Of a DNA stretch of 64,000 nt, positions 34,574-45,552 are shown piece after piece. The translations under genes were made by a program, and so were the position numbers. Below the pieces are notes generated by a model. It ran no database searches, was not told the origin of the DNA, and worked only from the letters and a program-made list of their open reading frames with translations. Each line of letters starts with the position of its first letter. Positions within the stretch are counted from its first letter, which is position 1. The DNA is from Madurella fahalii (Eukaryota > Ascomycota > Sordariomycetes > Sordariales): assembly GCA_029876055.1 (NCBI GenBank), contig CM056879.1, positions 1,922,001 through 1,986,000 of the forward strand. Direction: 5' to 3'.

Positions 34574-34767
34574 GGTAGCACGGTTGGATGGCGAGAGTTA
34601 CTCAAACCCGGGTGCGGGGGCGACGACAAGACACGAATAGTGCTGCAATCATAACATATTATTTATTACCTGTTGCCCCTTCATTAGCCTACCTAGCACC
34701 GCGCTGGCGCCTGACCTGACTGTGTCGCAACTTGAGACCCCCTCTCTCGGCCCCCGCGCCCCCTTTT

Positions 34768-36399
34768 TCAAACCTTTCTCGCAACCCCGACCTGATTCCA
34801 CGCATCTCTGACAATCTTGGCTGATTCCTCGTCAAACAACGCTTCAGCCGCATCCACGGTAGCGTCGGCAAACTGGACAAAGGTACAGTTCGGCGGGATC
34901 GTCCGCTCCGAAACCACCTTCCACCAAATCTTGCCCGCCTTTTCCCACGTGTACCCACCAAAGGCGACCGCAGCAATATGAAATGCGCGGTTGGGAATGC
35001 CCGAAAATACGTGCACGCCGCCGTAGTCGCGGTCCTTGATGAAGGAACCGTGCTTCTTCATCAGCTCGGGGATCTGGTCTGTGTGTGAAGGCTGGAGGTC
35101 GGAACCCTATTGTGGAAAGCAATTCATGTTAATTGGAGGTATAAACAAAGGCACGGTATCTGTCAATCGCCAGGCCCCAACGGGGTGTGGGTTGCTTACG
35201 AAGCGGGGATCGTTGTAGGCCGTGCCGGGACTCTTCATGCTGCGCAGCGCGACGCCCTTGACACCCGGCAAGAGACAGTCCTCGCCAATGAGCCAGTCGG
35301 CTTCCGCAGCGGTTTCGTTCTGGTACATCTGCTTGACCATGATGCCGAATGCGTCGGCGATGTGTTCGTTTAGCGCTCCAGCTTCGTCGCGGTAGACGAG
35401 GGCCGCGGTGTACTGGATCACGGCGTGCTGTTATAGTGACCGGGTTAGGGGTGTGCATCAAGGTTTTGGAGAGAAGCAGAAAAAGGGGAAAAAAGGGAAA
35501 AAATGAAAAAAGTAAATAATAAAAAAAATAAAATAAAATAAAAAGGAAGATTGCTGTAGGACTTTCGAGGCTTCTAGACTGTCCAGCTCCCGAGGATGCT
35601 TGCAAACCAATGCAGGGATAATAAGGTATGTACCTACAGTCATTTCGTGCCCGATAACATCGATGCATCCGGTAAAGTTGTGCAGAAACGAGTTGCCGTC
35701 GCCATACACCATCTGCTCCAGCCCGCCCAACCAGAACGCGTTGCCTAGCTTTTTACCAAAGTGCACTGAGCTCTTGACCTCCATGGCCTGTCCGTCGAGC
35801 GAGTCATAGTTAAAGAACTTCTTGTAGAACTGGAGGACTTGCAACGCCATGTCGTAGGCCTCATTGACTTCCTCGTCGCTAGTAGCGTCCTGACCCTCCA
35901 TCCGTGCCTCCTTGCCCGGCAGAAGATCAAACGACGAGGGGTCCTCGGCGTTGCCGCCGTTTTGCATGTCGTATACGCTGCGCATGAAGCCGGTTTCCGT
36001 GTCCCGGCTCCCCTTGGCCATGCCAGTGATGGGTTGGGGGACCGTGGGGGAGGCGCCAGATGCTGCGGCAAGGACAGCGGCCCGGTCTTCGCGGACCCGC
36101 TCGGAGAAGGCAAGAGTGTCTCTGGCTGCGGCCTTAGACTCCTCGTCTGCCTCAGGAGCGTCGACAACGGCTTGGAGAAGCGTGCCAGGAACAATTCCCT
36201 GAGGACGGTTATGGTGTCCGCCACTGCCGCCATGGCTGCTGCACTTCAACTCAAAAATCTCATGCCGGTTGGTGTGGAGGGCTTGGGCCACAGCGAGCGT
36301 TGCATGTGCGCTGTGGCGGACCTCCTCGTCGTCGCATTCGCAAAGGCTTTCCAGCAGGTAACGGGGGACGATAGAACAAACGTAGTGTTGGCAATCCAT
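34768..36399 (-). CDS. Protealysin-type M4 (thermolysin-family) metallopeptidase
   Basis: Zinc endopeptidase of family M4, of the short protealysin/grifelysin kind. The three exons are 36399-35638, 35427-35200 and 35106-34768, giving 442 residues. The N terminus CSIVPRYLLESL resembles the short propeptide motif of protealysins (a Pro-x-x-Tyr type sequence). No classical signal peptide is seen, so release, if any, would be unconventional. Zinc ligands are in GHEMTH, and the third ligand Glu is in GALNEHIADAFG. The catalytic-site His is in YGGVHVFSGIPNRAFHIAA. The 210-nt first intron (GTAGGT to AACAG), which is A-rich, cuts the zinc motif between HEMT and H. The blocks ADWLIG, PGVKGVALRSMK and PGTAYNDP match the bacterial and fungal family closely. 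An insertion between residues 40 and 110 is acidic/Ala-rich. M4 enzymes are patchy in fungi. Confidence 0.93.
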
Positions 36400-37483
36400 G
36401 ATGGTGTTGGGATGTCTTGGTGTGGTGGGGCCTAGAGAGTGGGCGAGAGAGGGGCAAATGGTATAAGGCGACTTGGTCAGGGCAGCGATGGGAAAGCGGC
36501 TGAGACTGGCACTCGGAAGGGGATTCTAGGCATATTTATGCTCGTGGGGGGCATGTTTGGAGTCAGCAGAGACACCCCCTCTTCATGCCCCCAAATTGCG
36601 CGTTGTCTCCTTCCCCCCTGGCAGCGTCGTCTACTCGGTGACGCGTGTCTCGTAGTTTTGCACCTTGCAGTTGGTTGGCGCTCAGCCATTCCCCGCGCGC
36701 GTTTTCTCGATCTGTCTCATATTTGCAGCTCAACAAAGTTGGGCCGCGAGGAGACCACTTCTCTTTGGTTACCTCAAATCCATCGTTGTGTACGATGACG
36801 AAAGTGGCAGGTCCCGATCTCCGTGGTGCGCATCCTGGCCGCTCGTCCCAGCTGATCTCTCAAGTGTCGCATTATGATAGGATTGGCGGGTGTGGGCTTG
36901 CCCAACCCACCACTTTCTCAATAAGCCCCTTCATGGCAGTGTTGGCGCAACCAAGTAACCCCGCCATGAGTTGTTCCCATTCCGTGGGCGTCCCCATGAC
37001 CGCCGCCGCAGGACCGCGTACAAATAAGCTCAGGTTACCCAAGTAAATTAAGCTGTGTAACGAAGTGTGGGATAACCTTCCAGCATGAGGAGCAGTCGCA
37101 TCTGCCTAGCGGTGCCTGGTCGGTCGGCGTAGGTTGCTTTTGCTCGAGCAGGAAATCTGGCTCGGAGTGCGGCTGAAAAAGATGATGCTCAAGGAGCGGT
37201 TTGGCCTAGACCAACTGAATCGAAGAAGTCCAACCTCCTTCGGTTACCAACCTATCAGGCGCGTGTTACGCTGCGATGCGCATTACACAAGGCTCTGTTC
37301 GCACGTCCCAGAGTTGCGGGCCGGTGCCCCCACCACTACGTCATCATTCCCGACCGAGCTCCTACGTGTGAACCTGCTTCGCAAGGTACCTTGCCTTAAC
37401 CCGGCGGCATACCGCTTGAAACGTCAGCAGCTGGTTAGAATTGAGGAACACACCTGAACACAACCTCTCCAACTCGCAAAACC
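36400..37483. other. Divergent intergenic region
   Basis: Shared upstream region of the M4 peptidase (-) and the kelch gene (+), about 1.1 kb. No gene or recognised binding site was found. Confidence 0.45.
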
Positions 37484-38927
37484 ATGGCGGAAGCTGTTAC
37501 AGCAGCGATCGCTGCCGAACAGGTCGTTGCGACCGGGATTGAGGCAGCAGCAGCCGTGGCCATCGCAGCGCCGACACTCCCCCTCAAGATCTCCCTAACC
37601 CAACTGCGAAACCCAGCCCCGCGACCAGCAGAGTAAATCCCTCCGCCTCAACCCTCTCAACCCCTATCTTGACACGCCCGCGCAAAAGGCAGTAACTAAC
37701 TCGCCGCCCAGCCACACCGTCCTCAACCGCTCGCACCACACCCTCACAGTCATCGACAACAAGGCCGTCATCTTTGGCGGCCAAGACTCGTCGGGCAAGC
37801 TCTGCCCGCCGGGGATCCACACCCTCACCCTCCCGGAGCCGTCCCCGCCGCAGACCCACGCGGGGGCGGCGGTCACCTGCCCGGCGGACGCGGCACCCTA
37901 CCCGACGGCCTACACGTGCTACCCTTCCTTCCCGCTGCAGGACGCCTCGACGGGCGAGGTGCTGGTGCCCCGCCCGCGGAGCGACCACGCGGCGTGCTCG
38001 CGCGGCGGGCGGTTCCTGCTGGTGCACGGCGGGCGGGGCGCCGACGGCGGCCCGGTCGAGGAGGACAACTGCCTCTGGCAGTGGGACTGGGAGAACCTGA
38101 GCTGGGCCAAGCTGCGCGGGGACAGCCAGCTCGGGGCGGAGATGCGGCCGCGGTGGGGCCACGACATGTTTGTGGACGAGGCACAGGGGTTTCTGGTGCT
38201 CGTGGGCGGCCGCCGCGGAGGGGCGGCCGGTTGCGAGGGGTTGGAGACGGAGGCGTGGATGTACGATTTCGATGCGCTCGCTTGGACGGCGCTGCCGCCG
38301 GTACCGGCTAGGCCCTTGGCGGCTGCTTATGCCGGGGGGAAGGTCTATGTCCTTTCGAAGGCGGTTGGGGATGGGGAGGGGAGGCTGGGCGGTGCCGTGC
38401 ACTTTCTCGATATGAGAGAGTCGCCGACCCAGAGGGAGAAGCCTGGCGCGCTGGCCTGGAAGACTGTCGACTTCCCCGCGAACCCGCTCGCTCCGGGTCC
38501 GAAGCCGCGAGAGGGCGGCGCGCTGGTGCCGATGACAACGGGGTATGGGAGGGAGTATTTGGTTTACATGTTTGGTTGCTCCGACGATGGAGAAGGGAAC
38601 CGGGAGTACTACTCGGATGTGTGGACGTTGCAGTTGCCGACAAAGGGTTTCAACCCGGCCTCGGCAAAGGACAAAATCAGGAAAGAATTGCCCATTATGG
38701 AGTCTGACGAGTTCAGATGGGCCGAGGCCGAGATTGTCCCGACGGAGCAGATTACGGAAGAGGGGAAGGTACATCCTGGCCCGAGGGGCCTGTTCGGCGC
38801 GGATTCGTGTCTAAACGGTCGGGGCGTCGTGCTCTGGGGAGGCGTGAATGCTAAAGGTGAGAAAGAGGGTGATGGATGGATTTTGAGGCCGGCGTACGGG
38901 TATGCGGATAACGATCGATGGGAATGA
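37484..38927 (+). CDS. Kelch-repeat beta-propeller protein
   Basis: Predicted beta-propeller adaptor or scaffold; the partner is unknown. Exon 1 is 37484-37632 (Ala-rich leader, GTAAAT donor). Exon 2 is 37712-38927 after an ACTAAC branch and a CCCAG acceptor, joining RPA to DHTVLNRSHHTL; the total is 454 residues. Blade-type motifs recur: AVIFGGQDSSGK, RFLLVHGGRGADGG with DNCLWQWDWENLSW, GFLVLVGGRRGG with AWMYDFDALAWTAL, KVYVLSKAVG, LVYMFGCSDDGEGN with SDVWTLQL, and GVVLWGGVNAKGE. Five to six blades can be counted. There is no signal peptide or membrane segment. It resembles fungal proteins annotated as galactose-oxidase-like or kelch, without the copper-site residues of true galactose oxidase being evident. 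Confidence 0.88.
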
Positions 38928-39097
38928 GCAGGAGAGAATAACTCGACGGCGGAGGATCAGTTCTACTCGTATGATCTATGAATTCCAGAGCACACGATGG
39001 GGTCTCCCGTCCTACACCTCGCTTCCTGGTAGGGGCAGCCACCACTTGCCTACGGCTTAGTCCAAGTCAATTAACTAGTTTTGCGCTTTAAGAATTA

Positions 39098-39612
39098 CTA
39101 GCGAAGGTCAAGATACCTACTTGCTGCTTGGTATACCCCAAGTTCATTAGGGTAGTTGATGTACTCTAGGCGGCCAGTGGCTGGGCTCATACTGCCAGAA
39201 TGTAGATCATTGGGATGCTCGAGACATGCTCCTAATTGGTGCTGCTGCACTCCAGGGCTGATAATCGTCCCAAACTCCCAGTCTCCTGGACGCACCGGTT
39301 GCGACGAGTCCACCCGCGGAAGATGCTGGGCTGCTATGGCAGAGGAGGAACCCGGGCGAGGATATTCTTCTTCCCGTCCATCGTTCTCAATGGACAAAGC
39401 AGCCCCGTTGGAGACTTGGTAGAACTGAAGCCCAGAGCCGTTTGTCGGGTAGAGGCCGGACCGGGTTGCATGCTCGGCCGGCGCGGGGTGCTCCCGCATT
39501 CGGTCAGCAGCAAGTGGAGTCGGTCGGCGAGAGCGTTGCGAGCGGGGTCATCCCGAAAGAGGCATTCGCCCGCTATCGTTACCAACAAGGGATCCAATCC
39601 TTCCCAGCACAA
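39098..39612 (-). pseudogene. Possible coding fragment, frame broken once
   Basis: Two overlapping minus-strand frames read like one protein interrupted by a single base. The first (from about 39612) gives GLDPLLVTIAGECLFRDDPA then NALADRLHLLL. The second (to the stop at 39098) continues RMREHPAPAEHATRSG and then SALSIEND-type acidic text to YQAASRYLDLR. Adding one base near 39505 joins them. There is no start codon or domain. The alternation of helix-like and Pro/Ser-rich segments is reminiscent of the C-terminal part of fungal transcription factors, but I cannot assign it. Confidence 0.3.
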
Positions 39613-40557
39613 TTTTCGTGCCGAGAAGTGCGCGGTTTGGATGCTTATGGGCTGAGAGCAAAAGACTCCAGTTTGTGGGCCGAGTCATTGGGAGTGGGGG
39701 CTTTGTGGGCTAGGGCCCTCCCTTTACCGAACGGTGCCTCGCTTTTGGTGAGCATAAGGACCATAGCGGGATGAACTAAACCGGCTGAGGTTTACGGTCG
39801 ACTGTGAGAGGGAATTTTCTAATGGGCTAGGCCACAAGCCAGGTGTCCTAGTGTACCACGGTATGTGGGCTGGAGGTTTCGGGGGGGAGCCACCCCAACT
39901 CCGGTTGTGATCAGCCCATACTGGATCCCTGATACACTACCAGGGTTAGTTTTTAGTGTGGGGAAGTTTCTGTGGCGACTGGGCCCGACCTGACCCGATA
40001 TTCTGGATACCCGCGTAGCACGACAAGGAACGCATAGCATTCCCGCGTCACGCGTGTGACTTGACCGTGAGGAGCTGGGCGCGCTACCGCGTGCTGCAGT
40101 TGCCATACATAGTAGAGGTGCAGTAATAACACTCTCCATGCCGCCTGAACCCGCTCGACGGATGACCACCAGTCATCGAATGCAGTGTGGCTTCTGGCGC
40201 TGGGGTCAGCCGGCTCCGTAACCCCCTAAGGTTTCTTGCATAGTATTGCGTGCTAGGCCGCTGAATCAAATGCTAAGGCGATGTGAAAGCGACAAGGGCT
40301 CCTCCAAAAGAGCCGATTCAGGGTGACGACGCGCCAATGGTGCAGTCGGCGGGCTTCCCGGGGGTTGATCCATTGGACTCATGGAGGTGCGGATTGGCTC
40401 GGTGACGCCCCGTCTCCAGAGCATTGGCCGATATCGCATCGCCAGTGCGGGTAGTCCATTCGAAAGGGGGAAGGGCGTCTGTCGATGGTTGTCCGGGATT
40501 TTCCAAGCAGTGGGAGGCAAGGGGCAAGATGTCCGGTCCGCCAGCCAGGTTTTATCA

Positions 40558-40566
40558 ATCAGATAA
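40558..40566 (+). promoter_or_regulatory. Iron-GATA (SreA/URBS1-type) site 1
   Basis: ATCAGATAA exactly matches the extended ATCWGATAA sequence bound by fungal iron-responsive GATA repressors (SreA, SRE, URBS1). It is 635 bases before the siderophore transporter start and 13 bases from an identical second copy. Confidence 0.75.
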
Positions 40567-40570
40567 GATG

Positions 40571-40579
40571 ATCAGATAA
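40571..40579 (+). promoter_or_regulatory. Iron-GATA (SreA/URBS1-type) site 2
   Basis: A second exact ATCAGATAA in the same orientation, spaced 13 bases start to start from the first. Paired copies are expected to raise repressor occupancy. Confidence 0.75.
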
Positions 40580-40998
40580 AAATTTTCTTATTCTAACCCA
40601 CGTTGCCAAGCCGATCAAGCCTCCTCCCTGGCCATGATCCTGGTATCCGCCGACGCCTGGCGGGGTGCATCCGGCATGATTGGCTCCTGCGCACGCCACA
40701 AGGTTGGGTTCGCCGGAAAACCCTTGACCACAGCGTGAGGGGTCGTTTGGTCTCGCTTTCCCGATGTCCCCAGCCCCAGGCCTTCCCTGCACCCAGTGAC
40801 ACGCAATGTTGCATTGCTGAGAAGGCTGTTTGCAGTTCTTGCCTGCAGAGGTGGGTGTGGTGTTTCGCTCGGAACTACTAGTCTGAGACTCTGGGTCCGT
40901 CTCCCGACCAATCGACCCCCCTCGCTGGGGGATCCGCTTCTGCCTCGCCAAGGAACCTGGCCTTGGGTAGGTTTCTGTCCCACTTGCCCTGCAACTCC

Positions 40999-41007
40999 AT
41001 CTGATAA
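40999..41007 (+). promoter_or_regulatory. Iron-GATA (SreA/URBS1-type) site 3
   Basis: ATCTGATAA, the T variant of ATCWGATAA, lies 194 bases before the transporter ATG and is well placed for control of the core promoter. Confidence 0.75.
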
Positions 41008-41200
41008 AGCTCGGTCTCCTCCGCCGAGCCTTTTCAAATCCTCTCATCATTCCTGCCTCACTCTTGAGTTTGCCCTTTCCCGCATTCTCTACGACGGCGC
41101 CCGCGGCCTCCAGACCCCGTCGGCTGTGCTGGCTTGTCAACGCCCACAGGCCTGCAAGACATTGCAATCCCGCCATCCGTCCGCCAAAATCCCAAGCACC

Positions 41201-43040
41201 ATGTCGAAATACATGGCCTGGGCCCGCCCCTCAGAGGCGCCTGTTGCTGAGCAGGAAGTGCCCGCCGAGAAGGCCGCTACCGACAAAGAAGCCGCCGTCG
41301 CTCACGGTGCCGCCGGTTCAGATGCCGACGATTCGGATGCCATTTCGGTGAATGCGCAGGCTGGTGTGCAAGACGTCGAGGCCTTTGCCAAAGTGTGGAC
41401 GACAAGGGACCTCGTCCTCGCATATGTCACGTAAGTGAGCAGCGGCTGGCCGCTTCGACACCGTCTCCGCGTGCTGCTGACTGGCTTCCAGCATCTGGTG
41501 CATCCACTTTGTCGACGCTATGCAACAGGGAATGTCGGTCTCCCTGACGCCATACGTTACCAGCTCGTTCCAGAGCCACTCCCTGACAGCCGCGACGAGC
41601 ATCTTCTCCAGTCTCATCGGAGGTCTGTTCAAGCTGCCGCTCGCCAAGATCCTCGACATCTGGGGCCGTCCCCAAGGGTTCGTCTCCATGATGATCTGCC
41701 TTACCATCGGCCTAGCCATGATGGCAGGCTGCAATAACGTTGAGACGTATGCCGCCGGCCAAGTCTTCTACTGGCTGGGGTACAACGGCATCACTTATTC
41801 CATCTCCATCTTCATCGCCGACACGTCGGCACTGAAGAACAGAGCCTTGATGTTTGCCTTTGCATCTTCGCCCTACATCATCACGGTTTGGATTGGCGGA
41901 CCTCTTGCGACTGCCTTCTATACCGGACCCGGCTTTAGGTGGGGCTTTGGCGCCTTTGCCATCATCACGCCCTTCATCTGCTCGCCACTGCTAGCGCTGT
42001 TCTACTTGAACTACCGCAAGGCCCGGAGGCAGGGGCTCATCCCGGACCGGAACAGCGGCCGCACCTTTACACAAACGCTCAAGCACTACTTTGTCGAGTT
42101 CGACGTGGTTGGCCTCTTCCTGATCACGGCTGGCCTGGCCTTCTTCCTGCTTCCGTTCAGTCTGTACTCGTACCAAGCCCAGCAGTGGAGATCGCCCATG
42201 CTCATCGCCTTCTTCATCGTCGGCGGCCTTCTGCTCATCGGCTTCGGCCTGTTCGAGAAGTACGTCGCGCCCAAGACGTTCATCCCTTACGACCTGCTCA
42301 TGGATCGCACCGTCTTCGGGGCCTGTATCCTCTCCGGTGTCTTGTTCATCTCGTTCTACATCTGGGACAGCTACTTCACCTCGTTCCTGCAGGTCGTCAA
42401 CGGCCTTGACATGACCAAGTCGAGCTACATCATGAACATCTACAGCATCGGCTCATGCTTCTGGTCGCTTATCGTCGGTGTTCTGGTCCGCTGGACTGGT
42501 CGTTTCAAGTGGCTCGCGCTTTACTTCGGAGTGCCCGTCACCATCCTCGGCGTCGGCCTGATGGCCGCCTTCCGCCAGCCCGACGTCAACATTGGCTACA
42601 TCGTCATGTGCCAAATCTTCATTGCTGTGGCGGGCGGTACGCTTGTCATCTGCGAACAGATGGCCGCCATGGCCGCTACCACTCACCAGTACATTGCCGT
42701 TGTGCTGGCCGTCGAGGGCATGTTTGCCAGCGTCGGCGGCGCCGTCGGCTCGACTGTGGCCGGCGCCATCTGGAACGGTGTTTTCCCCCAGCGCCTGGCC
42801 GAGTATCTCCCGCCCGAGTCGCAAGCCAACTTGACGGCCATCTATGGTTCGTTACCGGTGCAGCTGAGTTATCCAATCGGCACGCCCACGCGGACGGCCA
42901 TCCAGCACGCGTATGGCGATGCCCAGCGCATCATGATCATCGCATCGACGGTCGTTCAAGTCATCTCGCTGGTGTCAGTGATGGTTTGGAGGGATATCAA
43001 GGTCAAGGACTTCAAGCAGGTGAAGGGTCGGGTTGTCTAG
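41201..43040 (+). CDS. MFS siderophore-iron transporter (MirB/ARN type)
   Basis: Major-facilitator transporter importing ferric siderophores by proton symport at the plasma membrane. Exon 1 is 41201-41430 (GTAAGT donor) and encodes a hydrophilic tail of about 76 residues, rich in Ala and Glu, ending in VWTTRDLVLAYV. Exon 2 is 41492-43040 after a CTGAC branch and a TCCAG acceptor, joining T to IWCIHFVDAMQQGM; the total is 592 residues. About 14 helices can be counted. Siderophore-transporter landmarks are VTSSFQSHSLTAATSIFSSL, KILDIWGRPQGF in the cytoplasmic loop after the second helix, YNGITYSISIFIADTSALKN and VVNGLDMTKSSYI. The long loop near SQANLTAIYGSL before the last helix is the usual extracellular substrate loop. 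Three exact iron-GATA sites lie upstream, so induction by iron starvation is expected. No siderophore synthetase is in the window. Confidence 0.95.
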
Positions 43041-44278
43041 GTTGAGTCCCTAATTATAGAGAGGTGTCTGGTCGGGCATGGAAGGTCGAACCGTCTAATA
43101 TGCAAGAAGCTGAAATACCCGGGACCTACCTGCCAGTTGAATCCCATCTGCGTTTCTTTCTTAAACCGTTAAAAGAGTCTGCAGATCAGAAACATTGGCT
43201 AGATTAAGGTAGTACCCAATACAATGTTCCTGCATGTGGGCTACTTATTAATCAATCAACAGTCGGTTTAACTAGTTTGTAATTATGACCTTACAGTTCT
43301 TCTCCTACTCATCAAGCGGAATTCCGTTCGATATCTGGCTGTTTGTGTGAGTGTATGCTAGTGTATATATATTCGTGGGAAACGAGAGCAAAGGAAAACG
43401 GTCTCGGTCTCTGGTTCGGCAAATGGCGTCCATCCATGCAGGGGTTGGTGACCTAGTGAATGTCTCATAATACAACGCAGCTGGCGGAACAGCCCAACGT
43501 TTGCCTACAAGTTTTGCGCGACTTTATTATCGAAGGCTGTACAGGTCACGAATGAGGAACATGATATAATCACAAGCACTTGAGGATGCTAGGGCAGGCT
43601 TGGGATGTTGAGTAGGGGAAGATTATTCTACTGATGGTTACGTGGCATGTACGGTACACCAAAGCAAAGGGCGCAAGGCAGACCGAAAAAATGAATAGCG
43701 CTAGAGTAATATTTCATCCCCAAGGCTTATTATGTGTCTTTCCTCCACAAGGTGGTCAAGAACTGGGCGAGAAGTGAGGTTGCAGCGATTGAGACGTAGC
43801 AGGTCGGTGCGTTATCTTGCCTGATCTATTTATACAACCACGACGTCGCTATGGGCTGTAGCTACCAGGAGGGCTATATGAAAGCGGGCCGTGTCTCCCG
43901 AGCGCTGGCGTTGAGACGCAACGTTGTAGGGAGCACTCCGGCGACGGTGATCCGTCTCGCGCTCCAAGTGAACATGATGAAGCCGAAAACCGGAGTTCAG
44001 TTAGCAGGGATTCGTCGGGTAGGTATGATGCGTGTAGTGAGTAGAGGGAGATTAGTAAGTAGAGGGAGGGCTTCGTTTCTTGTACGATACAGGTCGAATG
44101 CTTGATCTGGCATCTCGCATGTGACTGTTCTGTCAAAACATTGGAAGCAGGGCCGTTGAATGGTTAGTGGTAGTGGCCGGATGTTCAAGAAAAAAAGAAG
44201 TTGATTGAATTTCACTAGATTTTACTGCGAACTAGCGCTAAACAATGGTGCAACTCTCAGTTCAAATCGTGGCTGGTT
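43041..44278. other. Intergenic, convergent side
   Basis: Downstream of both the transporter (+) and the 2EXR gene (-). It includes AT-rich 3' sequence at 43.2-43.7 kb. No gene or RNA was recognised. Confidence 0.5.
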
Positions 44279-45078
44279 CTACCGGAAGTTGTGTTCACAG
44301 TGCGGCTCTTGGCAGCGAGGCAAACTTAACGCGTCTTTGGCCTGGTTGTTAACATCACAAGGCGGCATTCCTCCGGCGACGTCCTCACACTTCTTGAAGG
44401 AATAGAACAGCGCCGGATCCCACTTGGGTAAATGTTTAAGAACATGGTACCGCCATGGCTCCTTAAGCGGGTAAAGACTCCGCACGGTACATCCAGGGGT
44501 GTGGCAAAATCTCCACCATGTGATGGTCCGCTTACCCAGCGCTGGGTTCTCAAAGACAACCCAGAAATCCATGGTCAAGACGTTAGCGAACTTGTCGCCA
44601 TCAGAGTATTTACAGTCCAACAGGCACGATTTCATATCCACGCGGGCGGTAATGTATATATGCCTGGCGACGGAAACCGCATTGAGGATTCTTTCAGCGT
44701 CGGGCGCGCCACAGACGGGGAAAGCTGGGAAGTATTTGACCTCGAGGGAGTCAATCTCTGGGTTGAGATATGCGACGCCGCCGCCGTCGGATTCAAATAG
44801 TGAGCGGTAATGGCGGAGGGTTACCTCTCGGGCTTCCGCATTAAGATGAAGTGTGATGGGTGGGGGGCTGTAAACGCGGAGGCAAGAGGAATACAGATCG
44901 TTGTCTCTTTTGTCTTTTCCAGCAGACCTTACACCCGCTGTCTCATCGCGATCTAGGACGGCGATTTTCGGCTCCCAGCATCGGCGATAGATCTCAAATC
45001 GGACCTCTACTGGGATAGAGTACCAAGTGGCCTGGGGGGCCGGGGGGGCGGAAGGGCTTTGTTGTTCCCGGGAACCAT
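44279..45078 (-). pseudogene. 2EXR-domain protein, one-base frameshift near the start
   Basis: Fungal 2EXR-type protein, a family of unknown function named for an ExR motif. The body reads WYSIPVEVRFEIYRRCWEP, then the family hallmark LNAEAREVTLRHYRSLF, and on to the stop at 44279. No ATG lies in this frame before an upstream stop. The ATG at 45078 (MVPGNNKALPPP) is one base out of phase. The two frames meet across a G7 run on the plus strand (45043-45049); one more base there gives a 266-residue protein. The alternative is a missed first exon ending at an ATAG acceptor just upstream of 45078. The C-terminal part has seven Cys in the last 75 residues. It is divergent from the ankyrin gene. 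Confidence 0.7.
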
Positions 45079-45552
45079 CTTTCTGCTATCGGAAAGGATA
45101 TTGCTATGGTGGCTAGGATGATAATTATACCTTTTCCAAACTTTCGATAGGTACTCACTAGTAGCCTTGACACGAGGATGGAAGTATCCCTAAATACTAA
45201 GAGACAGTGGTAGGATTGTGCACAGAGGGCTATTATGACAGAACATACCTACTCAATTTGTCTTTAAACCTCCGAACAGGGCATCCACCTTTATCAAACA
45301 CGAGCGTTGCTGGGCCAGCTATGCCACTGATGGCACAGCTATGTCATGAACAGAGTCGAACAGCTCTGCCGCCTGCGGTGCTGCACTGCGGCGCGGCGGG
45401 CCCCGGCGGGGCGGGGCAGGGCGGACAGTTCATTAGTTAAGGTACAGTACAGTACCCCGCAGGCTTTGTGCTGTAGCAGGTCGGCCGGCGTGACGGATCC
45501 TCATCATCTCGACGTTTTCTACTTTGTACCGGGCAGCAAAACACGAAGCGAA
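45079..45552. other. Divergent promoter region
   Basis: The 474 bases between the 2EXR start and the ankyrin gene's first exon, containing a GC-rich stretch of CGGGGC-like units at 45.40-45.42 kb. It probably also holds the ankyrin 5' leader. Confidence 0.5.

Larger units (their letters stand above)
38928..41200. other. Long upstream region of the siderophore transporter
   Basis: About 2.3 kb holding a decayed coding fragment at 39.1-39.6 kb (listed separately) and, nearer the transporter, three iron-GATA sites (listed separately). The stretch 39.8-40.5 kb shows only short frames. Confidence 0.45.

Noticed and set aside
40559..41434. Long frames on both strands upstream of the siderophore transporter
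   Set aside because: Overlapping, without motifs, and covering the promoter with the iron-GATA sites; only the part from 41201 is coding.
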